From Prosapia bicincta (lineage: Eukaryota; Arthropoda; Insecta; Hemiptera; Cercopidae), in the NCBI GenBank assembly GCA_036971475.1, contig JBAIZL010000001.1, positions 281,930,425 through 281,994,424 on the forward strand: 64,000 nucleotides of DNA. The letters run 5' to 3'. Of this stretch, positions 1 through 9,912 are shown one piece after another; within the stretch, counting starts at the first letter, position 1; every line of letters begins with the position of its first letter. A program made the position numbers and the translations under genes. The notes under the pieces are model-generated. The model was given only the letters and a program-made list of their open reading frames with translations, was not told the origin of the DNA and ran no database searches.

Positions 1-600
1 CCAAGAGGAAAGCGATACGGAACACGAGATCATCCAGTGTTACAGCCTTACGGTACATCTAATCCCTTCACTTCTTGATTTCTACTACTTTCTCCTGTCA
101 ATGATGAAGGTCAGGCGAAAATAGAATTGAGCGTTTATTGTAGAAAGATGTTCTGAGTGTTATGTGAGGGTATAAATAGCTGCTTTTATAAACTACAACA
201 TTTCAAAGGTTTGACATTGGTTTGCATTTATGAGTATTTTAAATTAAATATTGACTTGAAATAATCCGCCATTATATGGTTTAGTGACAACTGTGGATTG
301 TCTTTCTACGTAATTAAAAATTTAAACCAGTATTTTCATCAACGTTTGAGCAATCCCCAATTTATTTTCATCAACGATACTTCTTTTTTATGCCTATCCT
401 CAAGACTAAAACAATAACAAATTACAGATAACTCTCTCCCCATCTCTCTTTTTGTGTTGTGTATGTGTCCATTAGGTTGTGTTTGGGCGAATAAGTTAAT
501 GAATGAGCTTAAATAAAACTATTTTATTTTAAATTCCTAATATACTCATCTTCCCTGCTGTTAGAAGTATTTGTATATATTCGCGTACATTTGTCTAGCT
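1..600. other. No gene recognised
   Basis: AT-rich sequence without a supported gene or repeat array. The first 80 bases are richer in GC and open in two frames, but they are cut by the window edge and resemble no family I can name. Confidence 0.5.
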
Positions 601-754
601 TTCCTAACATTACAGTGTATTCCTTTGTTGACGCGTTTCGGAATGACTCCATTTTTAAAACTTAAATAGTACTCCCTTAAAGAATACTATCTAGGTTTTG
701 AAAATGGAGTCATTCCGAAACGCGTCAAATAAGGAAAATATTGTAATATTAGGA
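601..754. repeat. Inverted repeat pair with degenerate hammerhead-like core
   Basis: Two arms of about 55 bp (601-655 and 700-754) are near-perfect reverse complements around a 44-bp centre. Read outward, each arm holds GGAGTCATTCC (a short hairpin), then GAAA, then CGCG, then TC. This matches the layout of the better ribozyme motifs in the window (stem II, GAAA, palindromic helix III, UH). The upstream core is decayed: TTGAAAA stands where CTGANGA is expected. It is probably the end of an old Penelope-like element present as an inverted pair. Confidence 0.5.
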
Positions 755-1980
755 AAGAAAAAATAAAGAAATATTTTATTTCACTTTTTGTATAATTTTA
801 AGCATTTTATTAATGGTATCAGCATTTTCAAAAATTTTTTTATCCATTTCTGCCTTAGAATTTTTCGTATGATTGTTATAGTTTTTGCTGCTGACCTTGA
901 AAGTGTGCTAAATAATATAAAAAAATGAAAAATACTTTCTACTTCGGTTTACAAATGTTGTCATGGATCGTATAGACCCTAGGAGTAGTAATGATTGCTA
1001 GCAGTGTTTTCTTTTGGGTTTATCTTGGACCCTTAGATATGATTTTATGGTAAACAAAAAAAAAACAAAAAAAAACAAATTGGATATATTTTTCAAATAT
1101 AATTGTAAAGAAGTAATGAATATACCACAGAAGTAAGAACATTTACAAACACAGAATATAATGACTGCCTTTACAAACAATGTACATCATATGAACACTT
1201 GCTTTTCTAACAAAAAAAAGTAGACTTCAAATTTGCTATAAAACGCATTAAAAACAAGTACAAAATCTAAAACATGCGTTTTTCGTATATGGGGTCTAAC
1301 ACCTAAGACCTGCAAACACTGATAGCCTATACAGCATTAAACCTTTAAGACTCAGCTGGTCTTCCAAATCAATCTTAAAAGATACATTTGTATATCTTAA
1401 ATATAATGTAAACAGCAAATTGATTTTAGAGGTGGTGAATATTTTCAACATTTCCTTGAACATACAAACTGAATGAATCAAAACCTAAACTTAAGCAGCG
1501 GGGAATGAGCCATGAAGCCTGTATTATTGCGGTACTCAGCCTAAAGCGCCAGTGTGTATAGCGACATCATATTTCTTGTTTGTTCGATCGGTCTTTCTGT
1601 GAAAATTCTCCTGAGTTGCTTCTAAAGTAAAAGATTACCACCATAGCTCTCCCACATGGCTTCAGTCATCAGTGCTTGAGCGTTAATCACTCACGTGATT
1701 GATATTGCCTCAACAAATTTATTTTGAATGTTTGCTAAAACACCATGAATTTGAAGATAAATAATTGTGAATGTATTATTATTCTGTTCTTTGTGCCAAA
1801 CTTATCGTTTACTACTCTCATTATGTTATAGGGTATATATTTCAACAACTAATGTACAAAGTAGCAATGTAAAGGCATCAAAAAATTCAGTAGTCCTTTT
1901 GGGACAATATTAACACAACAAACGACTCATTTGAACACTTTTAACCACTATATTTAACAATAATGATAAAGTGTGTAATG
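755..1980. other. No gene recognised
   Basis: AT-rich DNA. Open frames of about 60 codons on the minus strand (near 1.0-1.2 and 1.3-1.5 kb) have low-complexity composition, no recognisable domain and no splice context, so they are not called as genes. Confidence 0.5.
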
Positions 1981-3825
1981 GAAGCAGTCATATATAGTGG
2001 GGTAATTGTCATGGATCAAGTAGAGTAATTATCATGGATCAAGTAATCAAAGATAGTATAGTAGGTTACTTGTCATGGATCAAGTAATCATACATAGTAG
2101 AGTAATTGTCATGGATCAAGTAATTATATATAGCAGGGTAATTGGCATGGATCGAGTGATCTTACGTACTAGAGTGATTGTAATGGGAGAAGTCATAAAT
2201 AGTGGGGTAATTGTCATGGATCAAGTGGTCATACGTAGTAGAGTAATTGTCACGAATGTAATCATACATAGTAGAGTAATTGTCATGGATCAAGTAGTCA
2301 TACATAGTAGAGTAATATTTACGAATGTAATCATGTTTAGTAGAATAGTTGTCATGGATCAAGGAGTCATACATAGTAGAGTATTTGTCACCAATGTAAT
2401 CATATATAGTAGAGTAGTTGTCATGGATCAAGTAATCATACAAAGTAGAGTAATTGTCATGGATCAAGGCGTCATACATAGCAGAGTAATTGTCGGATCA
2501 AGGAGTCATACATAGTAGAGTAATTGTCATGGATCAAGTAATCAAGATAGTAGAGTAGTTGTCATGGATCAAGCAATTATATATAGTAAGGTAATTGTCA
2601 TGGATCAAGTAATCATACACAGTAGAGTAGTTGTCATGAATCAATTAGTCATATATAGTAGGGTAATTGTCATGGATCAAGGAGTCATACATAGTAGAGT
2701 AATTGTCACGAATGTAATCATATATAGTAGAGTAATTGTCATGGATCACGTAATCATACATAGTAGGGTAATTGTCACGAATGTAATCATACATAGTAGA
2801 GTAATTGTCATGGATCAAGTAATCATACATAGTAGAGTAATTGTCATGGATCAAGTAATCATACATAGTAGGGTAATTGTCACGAATGTAACCATATATA
2901 GTAGAGTAATTGTCATGGATCAAGTAATAATACATAGTAGGGTAATTGTCACGAATGTAATCATACATAGTAGAGTAATTGTCATGGATCAAGTAATCAT
3001 ACATAGTAGATTAATTGTCATGGATCAAGTAATCATACATAGTAGATTAATTGTCATGGATCAAGGAGTCATACATAGTAGAGTAATTGTCACGAATGTA
3101 ATCATATATAGTAGAGTAATTGTCATGGATCACGTAATCATACATAGTAGGGTAATTGTCACGAATGTAATCATACATAGTAGAGTAATTGTCATGGATC
3201 AAGTAATCATACATAGTAGATTAATTGTCATGGATCAAGTAATCATACATAGTAGAGTAATTGTCATGGATCAAGTAATCATACATAGTAGGGTAATTGT
3301 CACGAATGTAACCATATATAGTAGAGTAATTGTCATGGATCAAGTAATAATACATAGTAGGGTAATTGTCACGAATGTAATCATACATAGTAGAGTAATT
3401 GTCATGGATCAAGTAATCATACATAGTAGATTAATTGTCATGGATCAAGTAATCATACATAGTAGGGTAATTGTCACGAATGTAATCATACATAGTAGAG
3501 TAATTGTCATGGATTAAGTAATCATACATAGTAGATTAATTGTCATGGATCAAGTAATCATACATAGTAGATTAATTGTCATGGATCAAGTAATCATACA
3601 TAGTAGAGTAATTGTCATGGATCAAGTAATCATACATAGTAGAGTAATTGTCATGGATCAAGTAATAATACATAGTAGGGTAATTGTCACGAATGTAATC
3701 ATACATAGTAGAGTAATTGTCATGGATTAAGTAATCATACATAGTAGATTAATTGTCATGGATCAAGTAATCATACATAGTAGATTAATTGTCATGGATC
3801 AAGTAATCATACATAGAAGAGTGAT
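1981..3825. repeat. 36/33-bp minisatellite array
   Basis: About 52 head-to-tail units. The main unit is 36 bp (GTCATGGATCAAGTAATC followed by ATACATAGTAGAGTAATT). A second type is 33 bp and begins GTCACGAATGTAATC. Because both lengths are multiples of three, open frames run through the array on both strands, producing repeats such as MDQVIIHSRVIV on plus and YDYLIHDNYSTM on minus. There is also a higher-order duplication: the block beginning GGATCAAGG at 2674 recurs at 3058, 384 bp later (seven 36-bp plus four 33-bp units). The outer copies before about 2600 and the last copy at 3800-3825 are more diverged, as expected at array edges. I regard the frames as by-products of unit length, not proteins. 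Confidence 0.93.
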
Positions 3826-4395
3826 TCTCTCTTCTTGTTTATTTGGATTTTAACCACAAATGTTGTTTTTAGATACTTTAGGAAGTACTATTATTGATTA
3901 CAGACAATTCACGGAATTCGTAGTATTGTTCCGTGTTTATAATTGTACATTTTCGAGGCTCTATTTTTGTAAAGCCCACCGCGGAATTCGGATAATAAAT
4001 ACCTGAGTGTCGGACGCTGTTAATGTACGCACGCAGTGTTGTCTAGCTTAAAATAATAAATCCAACGTGCTCGGGGGAAATGTAGTGCCGTTGGGTGTTG
4101 TTATTCTTGCCAAGTAATTCAGGCACACTCGCTAAATGTCATAATTGTATAGTATAATTTCCTTTTAAATAGGCCTAATGTTTTATACCAAAAGGATACC
4201 GTCATTTTTTTCAAAATAGATTTAAAATTAGAAAGCTAGTCCGCTAGCCAAATGCGAACTGTTTTGGAGGCTAGTTATAGACTTTACTTTCTTAAGAACT
4301 AACATTTTTCATATTAACAATTGCTATTACGGCTTAGATATATAACACCCAACTGTCAGAATGTGCAAGATTATCTAGGAATTCTTCAGATGGTT
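3826..4395. other. No gene recognised
   Basis: Unique AT-rich sequence between the minisatellite and the LINE fragment. It may include more decayed LINE sequence just before 4396, but I cannot align it. Confidence 0.4.
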
Positions 4396-4604
4396 GAACA
4401 TAAAGTAATGAGAAATGTGGTGAATGTCCCTTGGTAAGCGAAAAATAAAGCTATTCACCGAGATATGAGTATGCCGAGGACAACAAGAAAAGAAAAAAAG
4501 CTAAAAACTATGAAAAGAGACTTAACCTTCATCCAAGTGTAGCAGCACAACTTCTCGACAACCTACGCGTGGTTAGAAGATGGGAGAAAACCAAATCATT
4601 TTAG
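4396..4604 (+). pseudogene. Jockey-type LINE, C-terminal end, broken
   Basis: Translation in two frames gives the characteristic carboxyl end of Jockey-like non-LTR retrotransposon polyproteins. The first part (4411-4494) reads RNVVNVPW, stop, AKNKAIHRDMSMP, like the usual 'APW-vrN-lHrDlgiP' motif. After a frameshift, 4497-4604 reads NYEKRLNLHPSVAAQLL, then DN-VVRRWEKTKSF and stop, like the usual 'YekRLhdHPNv-a-qLLDn-vRRLkRtkPF' terminus. The family protein ends at this point, so 4604 is likely the original stop codon and the 3' UTR follows. Only about 70 codons remain; the reverse transcriptase domain is not present upstream, consistent with 5' truncation. One internal stop and one frameshift show it is dead. 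Confidence 0.75.
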
Positions 4605-5924
4605 ATGGTATAGATTATTGTTGTGTTGTGCTAGTTGTAACTGATAATGCCTAGACAAGAACTACAGAGTTATGGGAATTTAAGTTATAGCCTAAGAGTA
4701 TTTAGGGTAATATAATGCAAGGAAAGTTATGGTCGGTCTAATACGACCAGATTTAATAAAAACTATTAACACTTGGTTAATGGAATCGTCATATTTCTCA
4801 TTCCACTTGTCGCTTTACTCTTCCGATGCAACGTCTTATAACAAGATTGGTATTTCACAGACGGCATAATAAACACACGAAGACTCTCATTTGCTCATAG
4901 TGAAAGTGCTATACATTTATCTCTACACAGTTGAATATTACTCGCGCACCGTAAGTTTCGCTCGGCCACCACTACTATCCAGCCTGCTACTCTCGCCCTC
5001 CTTCCGTTGCTTCTTCACACTGTGCTATCTCACTCTACGCCTAACGTTAGCAAAACATGTACAGCTATGTGATTTCTACGCAGACTGAATAACTGTAATT
5101 ATGCAGAATAACAAAAAACCAAAGTTTGCAGAACAGTATTGATTCGTACCTCCGCTCGCCATCACTCGCCGCTCGTCAGAGCGGATCTTATAGTGCGCCA
5201 GTTATAGCTTATAGAAGTTTACAAAATGAAGTTATAAGAATACAAACTAAAAAAAGCCATTACCTTCACACAAGCAATGTAAAATATATAAACACTAATA
5301 TGCATATACAGTACTCGGCACCAATTACATTACTACCACCTCACGTTATTCAAATATGTGCTAAAGTCTTTTATATTGCTACTCCGGTATTTGATATTTT
5401 TTTCACCACCACAAAGAACCGCCTCTCCTTATACTCCCCTTCTATATTCCCATCACATGATATTAAATTTTACGTCACTTTCGGACCGGGATAACAATCG
5501 AAGATATATTGTACACTGTGTATGGAAATACTGTTTTTGAAACAAATGTATATTTAAACTAATAGCTTAAGGTCAGGGCAATAATAAATTGTATTTTTTT
5601 TTGAATTACATAATTTGGGAAGGAAATATAATTATATTGTGGTATGAGAGTGTAATATTGTAGGTTAATGTGTTGCAAGTTATATTTGACACAAATTGTC
5701 TTCATGATACCAATTAGTCTAGCTGTAACACGAAAGAAAGTGTTTAGCGAATTAACCAATAAATATTATTGTATACACCTAAACCTGCAGTACCTAAGTC
5801 TCACATAAAAAATCTTTGATTTAATCATACATTAATAAATTGTTTGAGCAGTGTGAACTAATTTTTAATTAATAAATAAAAACCAACTAACCTCAATATA
5901 AAAATGTTGTATTTTACTAAAAGT
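4605..5924. other. No gene recognised; possible LINE 3' UTR at the left
   Basis: An open frame of 122 codons at 5126-5494 (+) and one of 65 codons at 4891-5088 (+) have no domain, signal or recognisable family. They are treated as chance frames in a region somewhat richer in GC near 4.95-5.2 kb. Confidence 0.4.
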
Positions 5925-5969
5925 TACTTTATGTACATTTCGATTACATAGTAATCATCTTCAGAAGTA
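5925..5969 (-). ncRNA. Hammerhead-ribozyme-like motif, complete
   Basis: On the minus strand the order is TACTT (stem I, 5' side), CTGAAGA (core CUGANGA), one extra T, GATTAC-TAT-GTAATC (perfect 6-bp stem II), GAAA, TGTACA (self-complementary helix III between A15.1 and U16.1), T, A (position 17), then AAGTA, which pairs with TACTT. All core residues are present. Helix III is too short for a stable hairpin, which in known small retroelement hammerheads implies action as a dimer. The unusual element is the extra U between A9 and stem II. Flanking sequence resembles the 45-kb copies, so it probably marks the end of a Penelope-like element. Confidence 0.75.
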
Positions 5970-6087
5970 CTATAGTCACAGTTAGTTATTATAATCACAT
6001 AGTTCTTCTATTTATTTATTTAATCATACAAATAAATTAACTGAATGTTTCAGCAATCACGTTATTATCATGTTGTACCAAGTGTAG

Positions 6088-6127
6088 GTTATTGATGATG
6101 GTAACATGTTGCCGAAACATGTTTGAC
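6088..6127 (+). ncRNA. Hammerhead-like motif with C3 changed to U
   Basis: Order on the plus strand: GTTA (stem I), TTGATGA (CUGANGA with C3 replaced by U), extra T, GGTAA-CATG-TTGCC (stem II with one G-U pair), GAAA, CATG (palindromic helix III), T, T, then TGAC pairing with GTTA. The layout matches the complete motif at 5925-5969, but the core substitution should abolish or weaken cleavage. Confidence 0.55.
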
Positions 6128-6689
6128 GAGAATAAACGGGTGAGAATTAAGTATTAGGGTGTTTGTATATTAATGTCACAAGATAAGCATTATACAATTC
6201 GTAATATAAGTGTACTTTCGTTAAAATTTAAAATGATAAAACTAAATTGAACTAAATAAAAAAAATAATGAAATTTCCTAATTTTTCTGCGGAAGGTTTT
6301 CTGTAGAATTATTCTTTTTCGCGTTTTTCATTTCTTTGCTTTATTGCTAATACGTCAGAGTAATATTCCTCGGCTTTTCCACATGAAGGGATTAATCCAA
6401 TAAATTTATAGAAACACGAAAAAGGATCCAGTATATTGAACCAGCGTCCCATTTACTTCTAGCGTATTTCTTACGTCTCTCTTATATTTACTACGGAATT
6501 TCTAGTCCATTTTAATAAGTTATACACGCACCTGCCTTGTAAGTGGATTAGACGTTTAAGTTGTTCGTTTTTTTATTGAAATCGAATCGTGAAGCATTTC
6601 TAATTATTAACTTTTAGTTAATTATTATTATTATTATTGCAAGAAAAATATTGTAGTGAACGTTAATACAGTAACATGTGACCATATAT

Positions 6690-6692
<3 letters not shown>

Positions 6693-6733
<41 letters not shown>
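6693..6733. repeat. (TA)n microsatellite
   Basis: About 20 TA units abutting the outer end of the inverted Penelope-like pair at 6734-6989. Confidence 0.97.
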
Positions 6734-6736
<3 letters not shown>

Positions 6737-6802
6737 CGTTTTCTTGTTTAATAATTTAAAACAACATAGGTTATTCAAATACAAGAATATTTATTATTTT
6801 AT

Positions 6803-6847
6803 ATCCAAAGCTTTTCGTTGGTAAACAGTACCAACATCATCAGGAAT
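6803..6847 (-). ncRNA. Hammerhead-ribozyme-like motif, complete
   Basis: Minus strand: ATTC (stem I), CTGATGA (intact core), extra T, GTTGGTA-CTGTT-TACCAAC (perfect 7-bp stem II), GAAA, AGCT (palindromic helix III), T, T (position 17), then GGAT, which pairs with ATTC through one G-U wobble. This is the best-preserved member of the family linked to the endonuclease fragments. Confidence 0.75.
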
Positions 6848-6903
6848 GAAAACTAAAATCTTGATGATTGTAATATGATTGTAATAATATGATTGTAATT
6901 TTC

Positions 6904-6945
6904 ATTCCTGATGATGTTGGTACTGTTTACCAACGAAAAGCTTAT
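6904..6945 (+). ncRNA. Hammerhead-like motif, stem I side lost
   Basis: CTGATGA, extra T, the same perfect stem II, GAAA and AGCT are present on the plus strand. The following bases read TTATAAATT instead of TTTGGATATAAA, a short deletion that removes the 3' side of stem I. Likely inactive sister of the minus-strand motif at 6803-6847. Confidence 0.6.
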
Positions 6946-6984
6946 AAATTAATAAATATTCTTGTATTTGAATAACCTATGTTG

Positions 6985-6989
<5 letters not shown>

Positions 6990-7051
<62 letters not shown>
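6990..7051. repeat. (TA)n microsatellite
   Basis: About 31 TA units directly after the plus-strand Penelope-like tail. Confidence 0.97.
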
Positions 7052-7057
<6 letters not shown>

Positions 7058-8250
7058 GTAACAAGGTGATTAGAACAAACGTGATTATAGGCAAGATATA
7101 AAAGCTAGAGGTCTGTTTACAAGATATGTAATATCTGTTATAAGATATGATAAATATGAAATCTTTCATAACTGAAGGGAAGATCTTCAGAAAGAAGAGA
7201 GCCGAAAGGAGATCTTCCTGGCTGTAGTTCTAGGATTACCGTAGGTAATCTGAATTTATATTTATTGTTATTGTAAAATATAAAATTAATTTAAATGAAC
7301 ACAGTAGGAATTGACTTTAAACAAATTTTATTTACTTCTTATTTAACAAAGGGTACGCTAGATAAACACAGTAAAGACAACCAATAGTAATAACCAAATA
7401 GGCACAGTAAACCTAAGTTACAAGTTAACCGTCTTCACAACTGCCTTATAACCGAAATCTACATCTGTTGATTTATCGTCTACATTTATTGCGGTTTTAG
7501 GTTTTATTTTTGCGTTTAGTTAATTCGTAATATATACAGGCTACAGTTGCTCTAGAGAGTAGCTAAGCCTATCCTAATTGGTTATGTTACAGCTACTTTG
7601 TAATGTAATATAACTGCGTTCTCTTTTGTAACCTTGATTATACGGATTCTGTGTTGTACTGTAAGTTTACATGTGTATTTTAAAAATATTTTTAATTTTC
7701 GGGGTAATGTAAGGTTTTATTAATTTTTTCCCTGATTTTCTACACCGCTAGGCATGATTTGTGTTTGCGATATCGGCGACATCCAGACACCAGTGTTTTG
7801 GTTCACCGTTGTATTTGTTACTAAGAAAGAATATTCGCTCTCATCGTACTCGGGCGTAACACGGAGAAAGCGTTTCGATCTTGTAGGTGTCACGATCTTT
7901 CTAACACGCTTGGTTTCACGAAGGACACGGTTGGTTTATCCAGGACGATGGCGGAATCTGGGCACATCCTGCTTGCACACAAACGTGCGTGCGCCAAAGA
8001 GAAATTATTCATTTTGTTCATCTGTTGTCCGAAAACTTTGTACTCCTATCTCGCTTTACACCCTGCAATGCTTAATGTCATGCTTTCCGAGATAGAATAT
8101 TCAAATTAGAGGCGTTTTGGGAATAGGAAGACAAGGCTTGGCTTTGTGACTTACAAAACGATTCTTTTTTGTTCATTTAAGCATTCAAGTTAAGTATTAA
8201 GTGAATGACAATACTGTTGATAATCGATTCTTAAGATAATTGTTTTAGTA
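7052..8250. other. No gene recognised
   Basis: An open frame of 113 codons at 7754-8095 (+) sits in a less AT-rich patch. The product is Arg/Ser/Thr-rich with several Cys residues and matches no domain I know. There are no convincing splice sites around it. It may be a transposon remnant or chance. Confidence 0.35.
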
Positions 8251-8292
8251 ATGCAACGTTTCGGCAACTACTTCGTTGCCATTATCAAGCCT
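8251..8292 (-). ncRNA. Degenerate hammerhead-like motif
   Basis: Minus strand: TTGATAA where CTGANGA is expected (C3 and G8 changed), extra T, GGCAAC-GAAGTA-GTTGCC (perfect 6-bp stem II), GAAA, CG inside the palindrome ACGT, TT, then GCAT with partial pairing to AGGC upstream. Same grammar as the intact motifs but with two core changes, so probably a fossil. Confidence 0.45.
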
Positions 8293-8343
8293 GGAAACAA
8301 TGTTGCAAGGATTTTAATTTTCTTCTAGTATATTGTGTACTAG

Positions 8344-8345
<2 letters not shown>

Positions 8346-8411
<66 letters not shown>
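8346..8411. repeat. (TA)n microsatellite
   Basis: About 32 TA units, immediately followed by a Penelope-like tail on the minus strand (8412-8499). Confidence 0.97.
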
Positions 8412-8414
<3 letters not shown>

Positions 8415-8497
8415 AAAACAACATAGGTTATTCAAATACAAGAATATTTATTAATTTATATCCAAAGCTTTTCGTTGGTAAACAGTACCAACATCAT

Positions 8498-8499
<2 letters not shown>
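8412..8499 (-). mobile_element. Penelope-like tail with truncated hammerhead
   Basis: Same tail as 6756-6847. On the minus strand the ribozyme has stem II, GAAA, AGCT, TT and GGAT, but the motif is cut inside the core (GGATGA instead of CTGATGA) where a second (TA)n tract begins. It lies downstream, on the same strand, of the endonuclease frame at 8687-9042. Confidence 0.65.

Positions 8500-8550
<51 letters not shown>
8500..8550. repeat. (TA)n microsatellite
   Basis: About 25 TA units between the truncated ribozyme and a plus-strand endonuclease fragment. Confidence 0.97.
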
Positions 8551-8551
<1 letters not shown>

Positions 8552-8553
<2 letters not shown>

Positions 8554-8653
8554 TCAAACCAAGAAAACATTAAAAGAAATATATAAAGAACATTTGAATG
8601 CGTATATAAATCTAGATATATATAAATATGTGCAAATTAGATCAAATAAATAG
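8552..8653 (+). pseudogene. Penelope-like GIY-YIG endonuclease, short fragment
   Basis: Thirty-three codons read SQTKKTLKEIYKEHLNAY, then INLDIYK, and end at a stop. This corresponds to the segment following the YIG motif of the copies at 8687-9042 and 9080-9389 (consensus GQTKKKLKDRYKEHFNAY). Both ends are broken: the 5' side starts right at a (TA)n tract and the 3' side leaves the homology after DIYK. Confidence 0.75.
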
Positions 8654-8686
8654 CTACGCCAAATCAATTACAATGTTGTTAAACTT

Positions 8687-9042
8687 TTATTTTGCTGCCC
8701 TAACATTACAAACACTGAATATAGTATCAAATTTAGATTTTACTTGTATTTGTTCATTTATCAACTCATTATTAGTATTATATTTATGTATTTCTAAAGC
8801 TTCATAAATATTCATTCTCAGGCCTTTGTTAATTTCTTTTACAAGTATCATATTATCTATATTAGGAAATATGTTATTATTATTAATACAATGACTAGCA
8901 AAATTTGATTTATAAATTTCTGGCTTTTTATATGCATTAAAATGCTCTTTATATCTATCTTTAAGTTTTTTCTTAGTTTGTCCTATATAAACTTTATTAC
9001 AATAATCACATTCTAATTTATATACACCGTTTTTCACGCATA
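8687..9042 (-). pseudogene. Penelope-like GIY-YIG endonuclease domain
   Basis: An intact frame of 116 codons from a Met near the homology edge to a stop at 8687. It is the C-terminal nuclease of a Penelope-like retroelement polyprotein, which nicks target DNA. Visible are GVY (residues 4-6), the Cys pair CDYC (10-13) typical of Penelope nucleases, YIGQT (17-21), the conserved Arg in DRYKEH (28), His49, and the likely catalytic Glu in YEALEIHKY (82). The frame looks undamaged, but the reverse transcriptase that should precede it is absent: homology stops at about 9042, where an opposite-strand copy begins. The domain is therefore a 5'-truncated remnant even though its own frame is open. The initiating Met is not a true start. 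Confidence 0.88.
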
Positions 9043-9079
9043 TTAATAATATTATTATTATTCATTATATTTATTAATT

Positions 9080-9389
9080 TATATAGGACAAACTAAGAAA
9101 AAACTTAATGAAAGATATAAAGAACATTTGAATGCGTATATAAATCTAGATATATATAAACCAAATTTTGCAAATCATTGTATTATTAGTAAGCACCAAT
9201 TTCCAAATATTGAAAATATGAAACTTATAAAAGAAATTAATAAAGGATTAAGAATGAATATATATGAAACATTCGAAATACACTGTATATAAATACAGTA
9301 AAAATAACAAATTAATAAAAGAACAAATACAAATACATTCTAAATTTGATACTATATTCAATGTCTATAAAGTTACAGCAACAAAATAA
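9080..9389 (+). pseudogene. Penelope-like GIY-YIG endonuclease, frameshifted
   Basis: Starts at YIGQTKKKLNERYKEHLNAY (9080 onward), continues PNFANHCI, ENMKLIKEINKGLRMNIYE, and then hits a stop after FEIHCI at about 9290. A frameshift lets it resume as NNKLIKEQIQ and end with KFDTIFNVYKVTATK and a stop at 9387-9389. It is the same family as the minus-strand copy, with different amino acids at several places, so it is not a simple recent inversion. The Cys pair and GIY half are missing at the 5' break. Confidence 0.85.
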
Positions 9390-9470
9390 ACTTGGCAATT
9401 TTTATAAATTTAGCAACAATTCTATTTCTAATTTAACATACGTTTTATATCTTGTATTATTGTATTATTC

Positions 9471-9515
9471 ATTCCTGATGATGTTGGTACTGTTTATAAA
9501 CGAAAAGCTTTGAAT
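9471..9515 (+). ncRNA. Hammerhead-like motif 3' of Penelope endonuclease
   Basis: Plus strand: ATTC, CTGATGA, extra T, stem II GTTGGTA / TATAAAC (two substitutions weaken it), GAAA, AGCT, T, T, then GAAT, a perfect 4-bp partner of ATTC. It starts 82 bp after the stop of the endonuclease fragment on the same strand, which places the ribozyme in the 3' region of the element. The tail TATTTGAATAACC and a (TA)n tract follow. Confidence 0.7.
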
Positions 9516-9580
9516 ATAAAATTAATAAATATTCTTGTATTTGAATAACCTTAGTTGTGTTTGATTATTAACAAGAAAAC

Positions 9581-9581
<1 letters not shown>

Positions 9582-9640
<59 letters not shown>
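9582..9640. repeat. (TA)n microsatellite
   Basis: About 29 TA units directly after the Penelope-like 3' tail, followed by a short (TAA)n run. Confidence 0.97.
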
Positions 9641-9653
<13 letters not shown>

Positions 9654-9664
9654 ATTGAAAATAT

Positions 9665-9801
9665 TTCAAAAACAAGAATACTTTCATTGCATATATTCAA
9701 AGCTTTTCGCCGATAAAATAGTACCTGCATCTTCCGAAAAGCTTATCGGCGATAAGCTTTGAATAATATAGGCAATAAAAGTATTCTTGTTTTTGAAATA
9801 T
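9665..9801. repeat. Inverted repeat pair with hammerhead-like motif
   Basis: Arms 9665-9705 and 9755-9801 are imperfect reverse complements (shared AAGCTTTGAATA and AAGTATTCTTGTTTTTGAAA). On the minus strand 9696-9740 reads CGGAAGA (core with U4 changed), extra T, stem II GCAGGTA / TATCGGC (one mismatch), GAAA, AGCT, TT, GAAT. The plus-strand half is scrambled. It is a further fossil of the same ribozyme-bearing family. Confidence 0.55.
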
Positions 9802-9857
9802 TTTAAATTTATTAAATATATTACAAGAAAACATCACCATATTTAATATACATATAT

Positions 9858-9858
<1 letters not shown>

Positions 9859-9905
<47 letters not shown>
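9859..9905. repeat. (TA)n microsatellite
   Basis: About 23 TA units. Confidence 0.97.

Positions 9906-9912
<7 letters not shown>

Larger units (their letters stand above)
6734..6989. mobile_element. Penelope-like element ends in inverted orientation
   Basis: The arm 6756-6847 (minus) and the arm 6900-6984 (plus) share the same sequence in opposite directions: hammerhead-like core, AATAAATATTCTTG, TATTTGAATAACC and GTTGTTTTAA. The same tail follows the endonuclease fragment at 9080-9389, which ties these ends to a Penelope-like element. Only terminal sequence is present, with no coding part. Both outer ends run into (TA)n tracts. Confidence 0.7.

Noticed and set aside
2564..3517. 317-codon open frame as a repeat protein gene
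   Set aside because: It is wholly inside the 36/33-bp minisatellite, has no flanking exon, signal peptide or unique ends, and the opposite strand is open as well.
7754..8095. 113-codon frame as a gene
   Set aside because: No domain, no homology that I recognise and no splice or promoter context.
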